Shown: positions 26,661 through 39,533, counted from the stretch's first letter. The stretch: 64,000 bases of DNA from Channallabes apus (GCA_030522415.1 CM060106.1:27784985-27848984); one strand, 5' to 3'. Program-made: numbers and translations. Notes: generated by a model not told the origin, from the sequence alone.

Positions 26661-29600
26661 GCCAGTTTACTGGTATATTATTGTTAAGCAGTGATAACGT
26701 GTTAATGTTATTTATTTTTTACAGATACATAAACATACTGATTATTCTACCTTTCTAAACATTGGAAAACCATGGGGCAGCATGCGCACTGCCCCATTTA
26801 GCTAGATTGAGTTATTATTGTACCCCGGCGTTCCCGGGTTTATAAAACAAATTGAAAGTTAAAATATATTCTGCAGCTCTACAGCCAGACCAAGTGAAGT
26901 GTGAGTTTATGATGATAATGTAGATAATTTAAATGTCGTTGCTTTCAAACCTTATAGTCATACGAAACGTCTCTTATACCTGTAAATAGTGTAGCCTTTG
27001 GCGGGAGCATATCATGATCAGACAGAGGTTTCTCTCTTATGGCACGTTATTTGGAAAATGTTGTGTGCTTGCAGTACCATAATCCGGAAAGCTCCATATC
27101 TCCGAATTAGGACTAGATGATTTATTTATTCAAGGAATAAAGTTATCTAATGTTTAAAAAGGAACATATTTAGCAAGTTTTCTTAGAGGAAGTGTTTAAT
27201 GTGGAAAATAACCATCGACCAGCAACAGAGCAGCAACCCATGCTTTCCTTTCAGCAAAGTATTAATCTTAAAAGAAATACAGATGTTTTTAAATCTTCAC
27301 ATGGACTTGAAGAAGGAGCTGATGTAAAGTTACCGAATATGCTCCTCATGAGCGCATGATGCTGGAAGACTGACGGAATGGCTTTTTCCTTTTTCACAGT
27401 AATCCCAACTACCTCATTTTCCAAAAAGCCAAGCGTGCCGGTTTGGCAAATGCAACCACTGCCATTTCAGCAGCCTCCAAATAATAACATCTGATGGTCA
27501 ATTACAGAGCATCTTGCTCCAAATATGGTTACACTGTCTCCTTAAAACATTTAAAATGGTCTTGACAAGCATCACACACCATTAATAGTTGTGTCTGCTC
27601 AGCTGCATCCTCTTAAATCTGTTACAGATGTTCCTGATGTTTTTACGCACAATGTGTTTGTGATAAAAATGACATAATAAAGCTGTTGTACAGGACGATG
27701 AGGACTCATGGGTCGATAAGAAACCGTTAGCTGGAATCCCGTACATCATTATTATCACAAACACATGGTCCAGTACAGAATGTAACGTTGGAGATGGATA
27801 AGTCTGTGGTGAAGGGGCAGTGGGTTTGAATCAGTGTCTCGGTCCTTGGCCTTGTTTGTTGAGGAGGGCATATTGTGGGAGGATTGTTAGCACCGCGGGC
27901 ACTGTAACATCTTTCTCTTAAAAACAGTCACGTCAGGGAAACTTAAAAAAAAAATTGTGCCTGAGAAAGCAGATCTCGTGCGAGGCTTAAATATTTAAAT
28001 AGACATTGACGTGTATACATCATGGACGAGGCATGAATCAAAACACTAATAAAAGAAGCCAGGGAAACCTGGAAGATGTAATTAAATTGTGTCCAAGTGG
28101 GGAAAGGCAGAGGGAAAGAGATGGTTTTAATTGGGACAAGGAGATAGAGTGAAACCCAATATGCAGGAAGCCTCTGAAACTTCCCAGCGCTGCATTATTT
28201 CACCAGAATTCAGACGCTTTGAAAACCACAAAGGACGGGAAAAAAAAATCTAAATCACTAGTGGATGAAAGGAAAATGACCTCAGACTTCATAATCTTGC
28301 AAAAATAATGCAGTTGTTCCCTTGCTAAATTCAAATGCTGATCAATGCCAATATATACATCATGCATGCTTGATATAATGCCATGCTGGCACATCTTTAG
28401 AAAGACATTGAAAGAAATTATATAGTATTGTTTTATCCCCCTCTTTGCCTCCCACAGGTTATTCACAATCCCTAAGGATGCGATTTCGGACGTGCCGTTG
28501 GAGAAAATCACTAGCAGACCCCATGAGTGGTTCATTAATCTGAATGGGTGTGTAATTCCCTGCATGCACAAACAAGTGCCAAAATGTACAGCTTAAAGGT
28601 TCTGGCTTCGGATCCGAGGCTTGGTTCCGAGCCAGTCGCAATCGGCATACGTGAGTGACCGTGGACAATGCTGATGTCAAACAACCTTTAATTGGTAATT
28701 GGTAACAGCCTCCAAGCAAGGTGGGCTTTAATTAACACCAGCAGTGAGAAGATCCTTCCTGGACATCTATGGCATATTTATTATGAGATGTCTGCACTCT
28801 GGAGCTCGTCATACTCAAGAGTTATGAACACAAACGATCCAGATGCGCCAGGTTCCCACCATCACACGGGGCAGCAATCAGTAAAGGTTATCACAGAGCA
28901 TCGCACCAGACTGAATCCTATTTAAAGGAACATATCGCTGACATTTAGAGTTGGAGAGATTTATTTTTAATGAAAGCCGGAGGGCTTTGAGGTTATTGGC
29001 GTTTCTTATCTACACATTAAGTGAGAGGATTGTATTTGCCATATGTCATGTCTGTCTGCTGCCATCCCATCATGCACTGCCATTCTCTGCAGTAACATGA
29101 GCTAAATGCACTCCAGATGTACTGCAGTAATTGGGCCAAATTTCTCAAGCTTCAGCATTTCACACTGCATATATTAATCATAGGAGGCATGGCACAGATT
29201 TCTGAATTGATAACATCACACACATTAAAAATGGCTGACTCACCACACTAATCAAACCAAAGTGGGGTCAAGGTTAACAAAACAATTCTAGAAAAAGAGA
29301 AATTTCTTTCAAGCAGTTGTAGCGCTCATATTTCATAACAATAAGTGCTTCCACATTTAAGGTTTTCAAGATTCTTTTTTTAACTTATAGTAAAAATGAC
29401 ATCAGATCACACACTTAAGAGGTCAACATTATTTATTTTTGATTGCATGCTGCAAAACCAGCCTTACGAAAATATAAACAAATCATTGCATTGTGTTTTT
29501 CCATATTTCTGAAATCAAGCGATACTGTAGATGTGAAGTGCTTCTCAGTCCCACTGTTGACATTTCTGCATGGTTCCTTCTGTAGAACATCTTTCTCAGC

Positions 29601-29870
29601 CCGTGTGGAGTTTAATAAACTCCTGTCGAGCTGAATTAGGTATTACAGCAAAGACACACAAAGATTCAGTGCTCAGAGTCTCAGAAGTGGATGTGAAAAA
29701 CGACTAGTGCTTTATTTAAAGCGCATTCTCAGGAGCAGCTATTCTGTTTTCGGTAACTGGGCCCCTTGCAGTATGTTCTGAAGAACAACATCATTAAGAA
29801 CCTTAGAGTAAAACAACTCCAAGTACCTGAGAGGATGCTACTAAAGAACCTGAACATACAGTACAGACAG
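26661..29870. other. spacer downstream of polr2m
   Basis: Unique sequence. 28440-28760 is compositionally balanced and contains repeated attggtaattggtaac; it may be a conserved non-coding element. No coding exon is supported. Confidence 0.45.
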
Positions 29871-29873
29871 GTC

Positions 29874-29879
29874 TTTATT
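29874..29879 (-). terminator. candidate polyadenylation signal of polr2m
   Basis: AATAAA on the minus strand, about 30 bp past the polr2m stop (29910-29912). A second AATAAA lies at about 29711-29716. The nearer one would give a very short 3' untranslated region, so the farther one may be used instead. Confidence 0.35.
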
Positions 29880-29909
29880 CATAAGCTCAGACAGGATGAG
29901 TCTCCTTGG

Positions 29910-32900
29910 TCAGTCTTCCTCTGAGAGGGCCCCATCATCATGCACCTCTCTGTATGCAGCCAGAGCGCCCCCTTCAGGATTATAGCTGTTCATACCCACA
30001 GACAGTCCCTCTGCCAGCTTCTGGGCAGCTAGTTTGGCTTGCAGCTCCTGAAAATTATATTTCAATATATTGCCCAAGTATACATACTTTACATAGCATA
30101 CCTATAGCATAATACATACTGTACATGACATGTACAAGCATTTCAAACAACAGTCAAGTATTGCAATGAAGAAATGTCTTTTGTGATTGGTTTTTGGGTC
30201 AAGAAATGTAATTTTGGTTCTTCTCTACTAATTGGATTAGATTAAACATTTAAAAAAAAAAAACTCAATCCATCATGACAGCTTATCGCCTAATGTATTT
30301 TATTATCTCTACTATTTGCAGATTTACCTACATAAAAGGTATTTGTTTAAAAAAAAAACAACATCATTATTGCATTAATAATTTATAAAGCGATCCTGTG
30401 CTAGAGGCTATATGTGGGTAAAAGAACCCCTCAATTACCATAATGGGTAGAAGGATGAAGACTGTTTCTGTGATTCAATCCTTACTTTGCAAAAACTGTA
30501 TTACTTAAAAAAAAAAAAAAAAAAAAAGCACATTCATGATGTTTAAGGAGTTCACACAATGTTTCGAAGTGTTGTTGATACCTTTCAAAATACAGTTAAA
30601 ATGTATATACAACAAACTAAGACAGTTGACCCCAATAATGGCACATACCCTCAATAAAACCTAAGTTATAGTACTGAGTTATAGTACTTATTCATACAGT
30701 GCAATGCTAATTAATGTATCACGAAGACCCAGCGTATGTATGTATTACATCCCAGTATAAAATGACCCAGTTCAGAAACAGTGGTATGCTAAAGCAAACT
30801 GACATTATAATCCCAAAGTACATTTTACCTGATAGGTCTTTGTCTGCTCCTTCAGGAGGGTGACAGACTCCTCCAGTGACAGTAACTGTGCAGGACTGTG
30901 GTGCAGTGGAGGAAGCTTCGCAGCTGTGATGTCATCCAAGTGCTTCCTGTCCCTCTCTCTCCGGGCCTCAGCGCTGAGTGGGGTAACACTGTCTGGGGAC
31001 TGGCCGGGCGATGGAGAGGCTGACTTCACTGGTAGTCTGAGAAACAGAGAACACAATGTGAGTAGAGAAACAAAACATTACAAAAGTTATATTGAAGTTA
31101 TATAAGGGCCAGGGGTAGCTCAGTGGTTAAGGCATTGGACTACGGTTCGGAAGATCCCAGGTTCAAATCCCACAACCACCAAGTTGCCACTGTTGGGCCC
31201 TTGAGCAAGGCCCTTAACCCTCAATTGCTCAGATGTGTAATGAGATAAGAATGTAAGTCGCTCTGGATAAGAGCGTCTGCCAAATGCCTAAATGTAAATG
31301 TAAGTAAATCCGCTTTATAATATGCACAATTTTACAACTGGATTATACACAGCCTTTAACATATGCCTGAAATTAATTCCCTTAAATTTATTTTTTTAAA
31401 AACAGTATGATCTGAGGTATGTTGACACCTGACTGATGAGGAGTGAGGAGATATGGCATGGCTTCAGTACATGAGGTACATGTACAGGTACATGAGGCGC
31501 TGTACACCCTGGACGGAGCTCAAACCCATCGCAGGACGGACACACACTATGGGCAATTTGGAAAGTAGCCTACTTTGCATGTCTTTGGACTGTGGGAGGA
31601 AACAATAGTATGTGGAGGAAACCCACCAAGTGCAGGGAATATACAGTATGCTGGATGTGTGAGGCCAAGGTGCTAACCTCTATGCCAAACTTTCCACGCA
31701 TGCAAAAACATTCCGGCCAATTATGTAGCTTAAACTTTGTGGCAGCAGTCTGGGCAAGATTATGGAATATGGGTGTGACGGTCAGGTGTCAAAAACTTTT
31801 GACCATATTGTGTGATGCTAATATTTCTGGAGCTTGAGGTACTTCAATACACATACAGTACCAGTCAAAAGTTTGGACACATGTCCTCCTTCAGTAGTTT
31901 TTCTTCATTGCCATTATTTTCAAAACTACAGTGACTACAGAAAAGTATTCGGCCCCCTTGAACGTTGACATTTTGTCACATTACAGCCACAAATATGAAT
32001 AAATTTTTATTGGAATTCCACGTGAAAGACCAATACAAAGTGGTGTACACGTGAGAAGTGGAACGAAAATCATATATGATTCCAAACTTTTTTTACAAAT
32101 AAATAACTGCAAAGTGGGGTGTGCGTAATTATTCAGCCCCCTGAGTCAATACTTTGTAGAACCACCTTTTGCTGCAGTTACGTTTGCCAGTCTTTTAGGG
32201 TATGTCTCTACCAGCTTTGCACATCTAGAGACTGAAATCTGCCCATTCTTCTTTGCAGAACAGCTCCAGCTCAGTCAGATTAGATGGACAGCGTTTGTGA
32301 ACAGCAGTTTTCAGATCTTGCCACAGATTCTCGATTGGATTTAGATCTGGACTTTGACTGGGCCATTCTAACACATGGATATGTTTTGTTTTAAACCATT
32401 CCATTGTTGCCCTGGCTTTATGTTTAGGGTCGTTGTCCTGCTGGAAGGTGAACCTCCGCCCTCATCTTCATCCATCCTCATCATCTCATCTTACCAGAGC
32501 ACCTTCTTCCACGTTTGCTGTGTCCCCCACATGGCTTGTGGCAAACTGCAAATGGGACTTCTTATGGTTTTCTGTTAACAATGGCTTTCTTCTTGCCACT
32601 CTTCCATAAAGGCCAACTTTGTGCAGTGCACGACTAATAGTTGTCCTATGGACAGATTCCCCCACCTGAGCTGTAGATCTCTGCAGCTCGTCCAGAGTCA
32701 CCATGGGCCTCTGGGCTGCATTTCTGATCAGCGCTCTCCTTGTTCGGCCTGTGAGTTTAGGTGGACGGCCTTGTCTTGGTAGGTTTACAGTTGTGCCATA
32801 CTCCTTCCATTTCTGAATGATCGCTTGAACAGTGGCTCCATGGGATGTTCAAGGCTTTGGAAATCTTTTTGTAGCCTAAGCCTGCATTAAATTTCTCAAT

Positions 32901-35343
32901 AACTTTATCCCTGACCTGTCTGGTGTGTTCTGTGGACTTCATGGTGTTGTTGCTCCCAATATTCTCTTAGACAACCTCTGAGGCCATCACAGAGCAGCTG
33001 TATTTGTACTGACATTAGATTACACACAGGTGCACTCTATTTAGTCATTAGCACTCATCAGGCAATGTCTATGGGCAACTGACTGCTCTCAGACCAAAGG
33101 GGGCTGAATAATTACGCACACCCCACTTTGCAGTTATTTATTTGTAAAAAATTTTTGGAATCAGGTATGATTTTCGTTCCACTTCTCGCGTGTACACGAC
33201 TTTGTATTGGTCTTTCACGTGGAATTCCAATAAAATTGATTCATGTTTGTGGCTGTAATGTGACAAAATGTGGAAAAGTTCAAAGGTTCAAAAACCTATT
33301 TTCGATTGAAAGTATCCACCTGTTGCTTTAATGACAGCTTTGCATACTCGGGCATTCTCACAGTCTCATGAGGTACAGTAGTCACCTGGAATGGTGTTGC
33401 CGTCACTCTCCTTCCTAAGCAAATTACACAACCTAAAGGCGTGTTTGGTATCATTGTCCTGTTGAAAAACAAATGATGGTCCCACTAAGTGCAAACCAGA
33501 TGGGATGGCATGTCGCTGCAACATGCTGTCTTAGGCATGGTGGTTAAGTGTGTCTTTATTTTGACTAAGTCACCAGCAAAGCACCCACACAGCATCACAT
33601 CTCCTGTTCCATGCTTCACAGTGGGAACCATGCATTCAGTACCCCTCTGTTCACTTTCTCTGCATCTAAGATCATGGTTAGATCCAAAAATCTCATCAGA
33701 CCAAAGGACAGTTTTCCACTGATCTATTGTCCATTCTTTGTTTTTCTTGGCCAAGCAAGTCTCATCTGCTTGTTGTTCTTCCAAAGTGAATCTGATGAGA
33801 GAATGCCAGGATGTGCCAAGCTGATATTAAAAGGTAAGCGTAGCTACTTTAAACAATCGAAAATATAAAACATATTCTGGGTTGTTTAACACTTTTTTTT
33901 TTATTATTACATATTTCCATGAATGTTCTTTCATAGTCTGTATGTCTTCAGTATTAATGTACAATTTTGAAAATAATAATAATAAAAATAAAAAAAAACA
34001 CAGAAGGAGAAGGTTTTGACTGGATGTGTGTGTGTAACATATAGCATGTCTTCATTTCACATTTTCAGGCTGCAAAGCAACAAAATGTGATTATTTTAAA
34101 GTGGGTGATTATTTTCTATACCCATATAAAGCTCAAGCTTTACTCACTGATTGAGCCTAAATCGAGGTCTCGCCTCTTTTACATCTGATCTCTCCAACAC
34201 TTCAATGTAATGTGGCTTCATCTGCTGCTGTGAGCCCAAGAAAGGATTTGTAGTTGAGTCTCTGGGAGGAATGGTGTTCTCTTCTGATAAAGTGACCCGT
34301 CCAAGCGCCTCTGTGAGATCTGTGTCTTTAGCTCTATCTGCATTCCCTGATGCAGACATCGTCTCTGTCATGTTAGTGGTCTCTAAATGGAAAGAGTTGT
34401 GTGCACCCTCCGCTTTCCTTGGCGCTTCCACCTCTGTGTTTAAGTCTTGGTTCTTGTGTTTAAGTCTTGCACTAGCAGCACAAACATCAGTGGAGACGAC
34501 ATGCTGGCGCTGAGTGAAAGCCTGCTGATATTTGGCCTGAAATTCTGTTCGTACTGAGGCCAAGCTGGCCTGCTTCTTCTCTTCTTCTTCTTTAGTCGCT
34601 AGCGCATGGCGCACTTTCTCCACAAACTCAGAAATCTTCTTTCCTTTGTCAGGAAGGTTTTGAACAAACCGCCTGAAAAACAATATTACAATTACTGCAA
34701 AAGTTAAAATTTTTTACACTACTACACTAGTATATACACAGAGAGGCCCAAAAAAATGCACTTCAACATGCAAAATATACACACCAATAATCACGATTAC
34801 ATAATAGTGCAACTACTGACATCTTTAGAGAAAATTATACGACTTTAGTTTTAAAAAGCGCATAGATAACTTTTGAAGTGTGTATACAATTTTTGGGTCC
34901 CTCTATTTATATATTGTTATTAATTATGTTATTATGGTGATAAACATTTTACAGGCCCAGAACTCTACTTAATATGAACCATAACTGGAATTGTCTTTTA
35001 CAAATAATTAAATTTCATGGGTTGTCAAGCATAACAAAGAGACAAAAATGTCCACTGGCATGCCGATCCTAGACTCTGCATCCAATCATCAAAGAGTCTG
35101 GCACTTTTCACCACTAATTGTAAACCAGAATAACTTATTTTCATATTAAGTGTGCATGTGTGTGACTGACAATGCAAAAGGGCAACCCCATTTAGTGATT
35201 AACACTTCATTTAAATGCAGGGACGATATCTTGCTCCAAATTGTTTACTGTGTGCAAATGTTTGTAGTGTGGAGAGACAGACTGCAAGCTTCAAGATTCA
35301 AGGGTAGAAAAGATATGAAACACACCATGCACTAGTAGAACAT

Positions 35344-35397
<54 letters not shown>

Positions 35398-36671
35398 GAG
35401 GTAGGATTCGAAGGCCAAACTTTAGATAGTGTGAGGCAACATCACTTACCACTAAGCTGTCTTGTGTTCAACACAACAGTTTATAAATATAACCGTTCTT
35501 TCACGTTAGTTTCGCGACTGCTCACTACCACAGTAAAAAAAATTTGTTACAATTCCAAATAAACATATTTTACTCCTACCACACAGGACACTGTGCTGCC
35601 TGGCATTGTGTGACAGTTTAAAGCGCGCCACCTGCTGGATCATAGGGGAACAGCAACATTATACTACCTCAAATGCAAACATGTAGTAGAGATGAATCGT
35701 GATTCTTTTATGTAGTGATTCACATATCGCCACACTGACTCTCAAATTTATTTTAAATATATATTTTTTACATTTATAATAGATATTAACCAGTCAGTGA
35801 CCAGAATTGACTGGTTTTCAGTTGGACTGGCCATGACCGATGATCGGCTGCTCAGCCTCAGATATAAACTATTTTGTACCGAGCGCAGAAGCTTCCAAAG
35901 GCGCAACAGAAATGCAATTTTATGGTTTTACATGATCAAAAATTGTACGCATTAAAAGCCTTCAAACTGTCTTTTTCTATACACCCAGTAAGTGAATTTA
36001 TATCAAAACCAATCATTACAAAAGCTGACACTTTTGTTTTTGCAGGCTCAAAACGCAGCAAGCGATAATTCACCAAAAATTGCGTTCATTAGAAGCCGTA
36101 CACATCTGTGTGCTCGCAGCATCTCGACCCACATGCTCACTGTCAAGGCACTCACTGTGAGGCGATAAAACATCACCGTTTCTTTGTAATCTTACAGGTG
36201 GCCCTGTCTAAACTGTTAACACAATTTCACGACAAATACAATAACAATGTAGCTATTTGTTTAATTCAATTTTAAGTTAAGTGCTAAACTCTTGTATTTA
36301 AAGTTACTTAGTGTTTGTTTAAATACTGCACTTAGTTTTTAAGTGAGAAAACTAAAATGTTATAAAGAACGTTCTACATTTAATTCATTATTAAGCTTTT
36401 TTTTTAAGGTTTAAAATTGTAACAAAGCCTTAGAAATAGTTTTATATTGAATCAGGATATTTAAAAATTGTGATAATTATAGAAACGCTATTTCAATCGA
36501 ATCAGCACCTAGATATTGTGATAAAATCGTATCGGGGAGGTGATTGGTGATCCCCAGCCATAATATACATTAAAAAAAAATTTTTTTTTTTTTTGTGTCA
36601 GTGTGACGAAACATAGACTGCCACACAAAACAATCACAAATTTTCCCACATCTTAAGTAGAAATTTTAATC

Positions 36672-36713
<42 letters not shown>

Positions 36714-37712
36714 TGTGAGTTTGTTTGTGGTGTCATGACCAAAAAAATTTATTAAATGAAAACTTCATTCATTCATCTTCTATACCGCTTTATCCTGTGA
36801 TCAGGGTCGCAGGGGGCCTGGAGCCTATCGGGCACAAGGCAGGGTACACCCTGGACAGGGTGCCAATCCATCGCAAGGCACACACACACATTCACCCATC
36901 CATTCACACACTACGGGCAATTTAGGAACGCCAATTAGCCTAACCTGCATATCTTTGGACTGTGGGAGGAAACCGGAGTACCCGGAGGAAACCCACCAAG
37001 CACGGGGAGAACATGCAAACTCCATGCACACAGAGACAGGAATCGAGCCTGGCCGGGGAATCGAACCCAGACCCTGGAGGTGCAAGGCGACAGTGCTAAG
37101 CACTACACCACCGCGCGCCGCCTAAATGAAAACTTTTCTATTATGAATAAGTTTTAATAGTTCTTATAATTTCTTTTTTTCACCCTGATAAATCTCTACC
37201 ACATCCTAAATGTCTTCACACAGTTTTGATATGAAATGCTCTTGCCTATAAACATGCTCCTTAGACAGTGACGTCACGCGGTGACTTCTCGCAAATATAT
37301 ATGAGACTGTATTATATGTATACTTTCCCCTGAAAATATCTGGCAACACTGTTTAGTGTGTTCCTCATCACTTCAGCAGATTTCAGATCTTCATGTCACA
37401 TTAAAACAGAAAGCCAGAGTCGCGGGGAAACACAAAAGAAGAGGGAAACGTGACGCATCTAATGTTAGCCACACTGCGCACGAGCGCGGGAAACGCCAGC
37501 GCTAACGGCACAAACTCCTCTCTCATTAAAAAGCTCGGGTAATTAATTACAGCTAATATTTCACCTTTATAAAGTCTGAAACCAATAACGGAGTGAAAAC
37601 AGGGTCCAATTTCTTACTTATTGTTCAGCAACTTCTCTTGACGTGTCAGTATCTCATACAGCTGCTCTTTACTCTTGCTCTCCAGGTCACCGGTGAACCC
37701 CTGCCGCTCCAT
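29910..37712 (-). CDS. polr2m: polr2m (Gdown1/GRINL1A), RNA polymerase II subunit M, four coding exons
   Basis: Gdown1 is a sub-stoichiometric RNA polymerase II subunit. It blocks TFIIF-dependent initiation, makes the enzyme Mediator-dependent and acts in the nucleus. Coding exons on the minus strand are 37618-37712, 34148-34672, 30829-31036 and 29910-30047. All borders are GT/AG and the phases match (2, 2, 0), giving 966 nt, 321 aa plus stop. The human protein is 368 aa from memory. Recognisable blocks, in order: an amino-terminal [15 protein letters not shown] helix, the NLPDKGKK motif split by intron 1, an acidic variable middle ending [10 protein letters not shown], the [19 protein letters not shown] block with QLLSLEES, and a terminal [11 protein letters not shown] coiled segment with SYNPEG. 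The start is the first ATG in frame with the family's amino end. Intron 1 holds a SINE and microsatellites; intron 2 holds nested Tc1-like elements. Family assignment is secure. Mature 5' and 3' ends are not defined. Confidence 0.94.
31108..31301 (+). repeat. tRNA-headed SINE (family B) in polr2m intron 2
   Basis: Perfect tRNA-type box A (tagctcagtgg, 31116-31126) and box B (ggttcaaatcc, 31160-31170), then cttgagcaaggcccttaacc and a tail ctctggataagagcgtctgc ending in (taaatg)n. This tail is common to a widespread fish SINE group. It is nearly identical to the copy at 45248-45441. Confidence 0.88.
31480..31686 (-). repeat. SINE family A, diverged copy in polr2m intron 2
   Basis: tgtacaccctggac, catcgcaggacgg, ctttggactgtgggaggaaa and gtgctaacctctatgcc follow in the usual order. 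Box B is decayed and no target duplication is seen. Confidence 0.7.
31927..33286 (-). mobile_element. Tc1-like transposon (inner) nested in another Tc1-like element
   Basis: It begins at a TA (31927-31928) with the Tc1-type end that reads aaaagtattcggcccccttg. It has terminal inverted repeats of about 200 bp (left 31927-32150, right 33097-33286), but about 40 bp of the extreme right end is missing. The minus-strand transposase remnant runs from 32942 ([20 protein letters not shown], helix-turn-helix) through 32486-32704 ([20 protein letters not shown]) to the carboxyl part near 32160-32460. The middle with the first catalytic aspartates is deleted at about 32460-32495 and replaced by a short filler rich in catc. 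It cannot mobilise itself. Confidence 0.8.
32486..32942 (-). pseudogene. Tc1-like transposase remnant, DNA-binding half
   Basis: Two open stretches in different frames (32757-32942 and 32486-32704) carry the paired helix-turn-helix DNA-binding region of a fish Tc1-like transposase. At least one frameshift separates them, around 32840-32860, where the WKKYG-type linker should lie. The DDE catalytic core downstream is mostly deleted. Confidence 0.75.
33485..33784 (-). pseudogene. Tc1-like transposase fragment of the outer element, partial catalytic core
   Basis: A 99-codon open stretch with [14 protein letters not shown] (first DDE aspartate context), an HDLRCRE-like segment and [16 protein letters not shown]. 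The amino-terminal DNA-binding part and the second D and the E region are absent. It is a dead copy in polr2m intron 2. Confidence 0.7.
35343..35396. repeat. (CA)n microsatellite in polr2m intron 1
   Basis: About 25 ca units, followed by a short SINE-like phrase (ggaggtaggattcgaaggcc). Confidence 0.97.
35625..35638 (-). promoter_or_regulatory. CTCF-like core motif in polr2m intron 1
   Basis: On the minus strand the bases read ccagcaggtggcgc, fitting the CTCF consensus CCASYAGRKGGC at every position. It stands in AT-rich unique sequence. Binding is inferred only. Confidence 0.4.
36676..36711. repeat. (TA)n microsatellite in polr2m intron 1
   Basis: About 17 ta units, 40 bp before the SINE insertion site. 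Confidence 0.97.
36766..37122 (-). repeat. SINE family A, full length, in polr2m intron 1
   Basis: Complete copy with a 13-bp target duplication (taaatgaaaactt) at 36753-36765 and 37123-37135. The tail is the tataccgctttatcc subtype, differing from the gcttaatcc copies. Confidence 0.9.
37260..37520. promoter_or_regulatory. CpG-rich stretch with a consensus CRE at the start of polr2m intron 1
   Basis: A stretch with many CpGs in an otherwise AT-rich region. It contains the palindrome TGACGTCA (37269-37276), the CREB/ATF site, followed by CACGCGGTGAC and GCGCACGAGCGCGGG. It begins about 100 bp downstream of coding exon 1 in the direction of polr2m transcription, a usual place for a fish promoter CpG patch to extend. 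Promoter role is inferred from position and composition only. Confidence 0.35.
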
Positions 37713-38218
37713 TACAGCTAAATTAACTTTAAAATCAGACTATAAACTAAAACTCCAACAGCAGCTTCATCCATGTCTCGAATCTTACAGAAATCCCCAT
37801 CAAGCTACACGCTACAGCGCTACTGTCAAACTGAACAGAGCACTTAGACAGGCCGTATCTCAAATGACCCACTACTGGTGGAGTGCTGCACTAGGTAGGA
37901 TGCAGACACTACGCCATAAAACCCTAGAAAGTACACATGTACAGGGAAAAACACAGCTGTGTGATACTCACACTAACCCTGTGTGAGGTGAAGTTTGAGA
38001 TTATATCCACTACTCCTTTATTTCAAAATAAAAGACAGAATAACGAACAATTCCAATTTATTTCTACACCTCACACTTCACACCCTTAACCATATATTAT
38101 GCTGGATTTTAATTACGCGTTTGGTATTTCTTATGACAAACTAAAATATTAAGAAAGATGGTTACTATTATTGTATCGCGTTGCTAGGTTTTTTTTTTAA
38201 TGAGCTCTGTCTGTTTTC

Positions 38219-38233
38219 CCTCCAGGTGGCGCT
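38219..38233 (+). promoter_or_regulatory. CTCF-like core motif upstream of polr2m
   Basis: cctccaggtggcgct fits the CTCF core with one mismatch, about 500 bp upstream of the polr2m start codon and in opposite orientation to the motif at 35625. Confidence 0.3.
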
Positions 38234-38609
38234 GTGGGGACGTTTTGCTGAAGTTTCTGGAAGCATTGAAAACAGCAAACCTGTAGATCATTCTACTGTA
38301 ACCTGTTAAGCTTTGTTTAAGCAGAGATGTTAAATAGAAAGATTTGGCTTGATACTAGGTCAGATATCTATTGTAAATGATAAAGAAACTAAACCCAACT
38401 CATGATTTTAAAGTAAATTCTTTGTATTTAAGTAAGAATAATAAGTATATTGACACATTATCTGGTCTATAATGCTGATGTTAGTGGGCCTTCTGTGGTT
38501 TCTATACTGGATCTCAGAATGGGTTTACTTACAATTATGATAAATATATCATTATGAATTTTCCCAAATATTTATTTGCAATCTGTTCAAATATCACTCA
38601 CTCATCATC

Positions 38610-38880
38610 TACATTGCCTTGCAAAAGTATTCATACCTCTTAAGCCTTTATCATATTACCACCACTTCTGGAGTATAGGGGGCTGAATACAAACGAAAGT
38701 CACAATTTTCAGATTTTTATCTGTAAAAAAAAATTGGAAAAGCATTTTCCTTCTACTTTACAATAATGTGCCCTTTGTGTTGGTCTAAAATCCCAATAAA
38801 ACACATTTGTTTATCGATGTAACGTGATGAAACATGGAACTTCAAAGGGTATGAATACTTTTGTAAAGCCTGACCCTGTA
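38610..38880. mobile_element. Tc1-like miniature element, 271 bp
   Basis: The ends are inverted copies: tacattgccttgcaaaagta at 38610 and gtatgaatacttttgtaaag near 38850-38869, closing with ctgta at 38880. There is no coding sequence. SINE pieces lie directly on both sides (tail-like 38595-38609, head-like 38894-38929), so it probably jumped into an older SINE. Confidence 0.65.
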
Positions 38881-39533
38881 GGTACTGTACAAGGCAACAG
38901 TGCTAACCACTAAGTCGTTGTGCCGCCCTTGTTTACATTCTTATTGTAAAGTATCAATAGAAAATAAACAGTTCATAATTTCTATACAACTGTAATTTGA
39001 ATTGGCCAGATTTACAGTGGAGAATAAAGCCTTGCTTACCCTCACACTCAACATTTTGCTGAAGGAAAAAAAAAGTCTTAAACATGTTTGGAAAGTAAAT
39101 TGTTTATGATTATGTTTGGAGAAGAAAATTTTGGCTTATTGCTTGTATGGCTTATCTCGTAAGTACTGTAAATTAAGTTTACAATGGTGATAAACATGTC
39201 GTCCCAACTCTTGCCCACATACTGTATTTTTTACGCGTTAGAGCTACATTCTTATATAACAACTTAAAGGACATACACTATGTGTATTACCTTTTCCCAT
39301 CTTTTATTCTAAAGTTCAATAACACAGAATGTTACTGAATAGTCAGTGATACTGGCCAGTTAACTCAGTAAATGTAACTAACTAGAAATCTAGAAATCTT
39401 TGCAAAACATTATACCTTTGTTTGTTCTAAGACCATTTTGTCAAATTTGGGTCCTGTTTCCTCATGTGCCATTTTCTCTGAGAATGTTTGATTATTTAAC
39501 ATTTTCAGAATGTTAATAGAACGTTACCTATAC

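Larger units (their letters stand above)
31857..34022 (-). mobile_element. Tc1-like transposon (outer), internally deleted, interrupted by a second Tc1-like element
   Basis: The left end (31857-31926, accagtcaaaagtttggaca) and right end (about 33850-34022, closing in ttttgactgg) are inverted copies of the same terminal sequence. Between them the element is split by another transposon (31927-33286) and resumes at 33287 with the Tc1-like stretch that encodes the transposase carboxyl half on the minus strand (33485-33784: [27 protein letters not shown]). The helix-turn-helix part is gone. It lies in polr2m intron 2. Confidence 0.75.
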
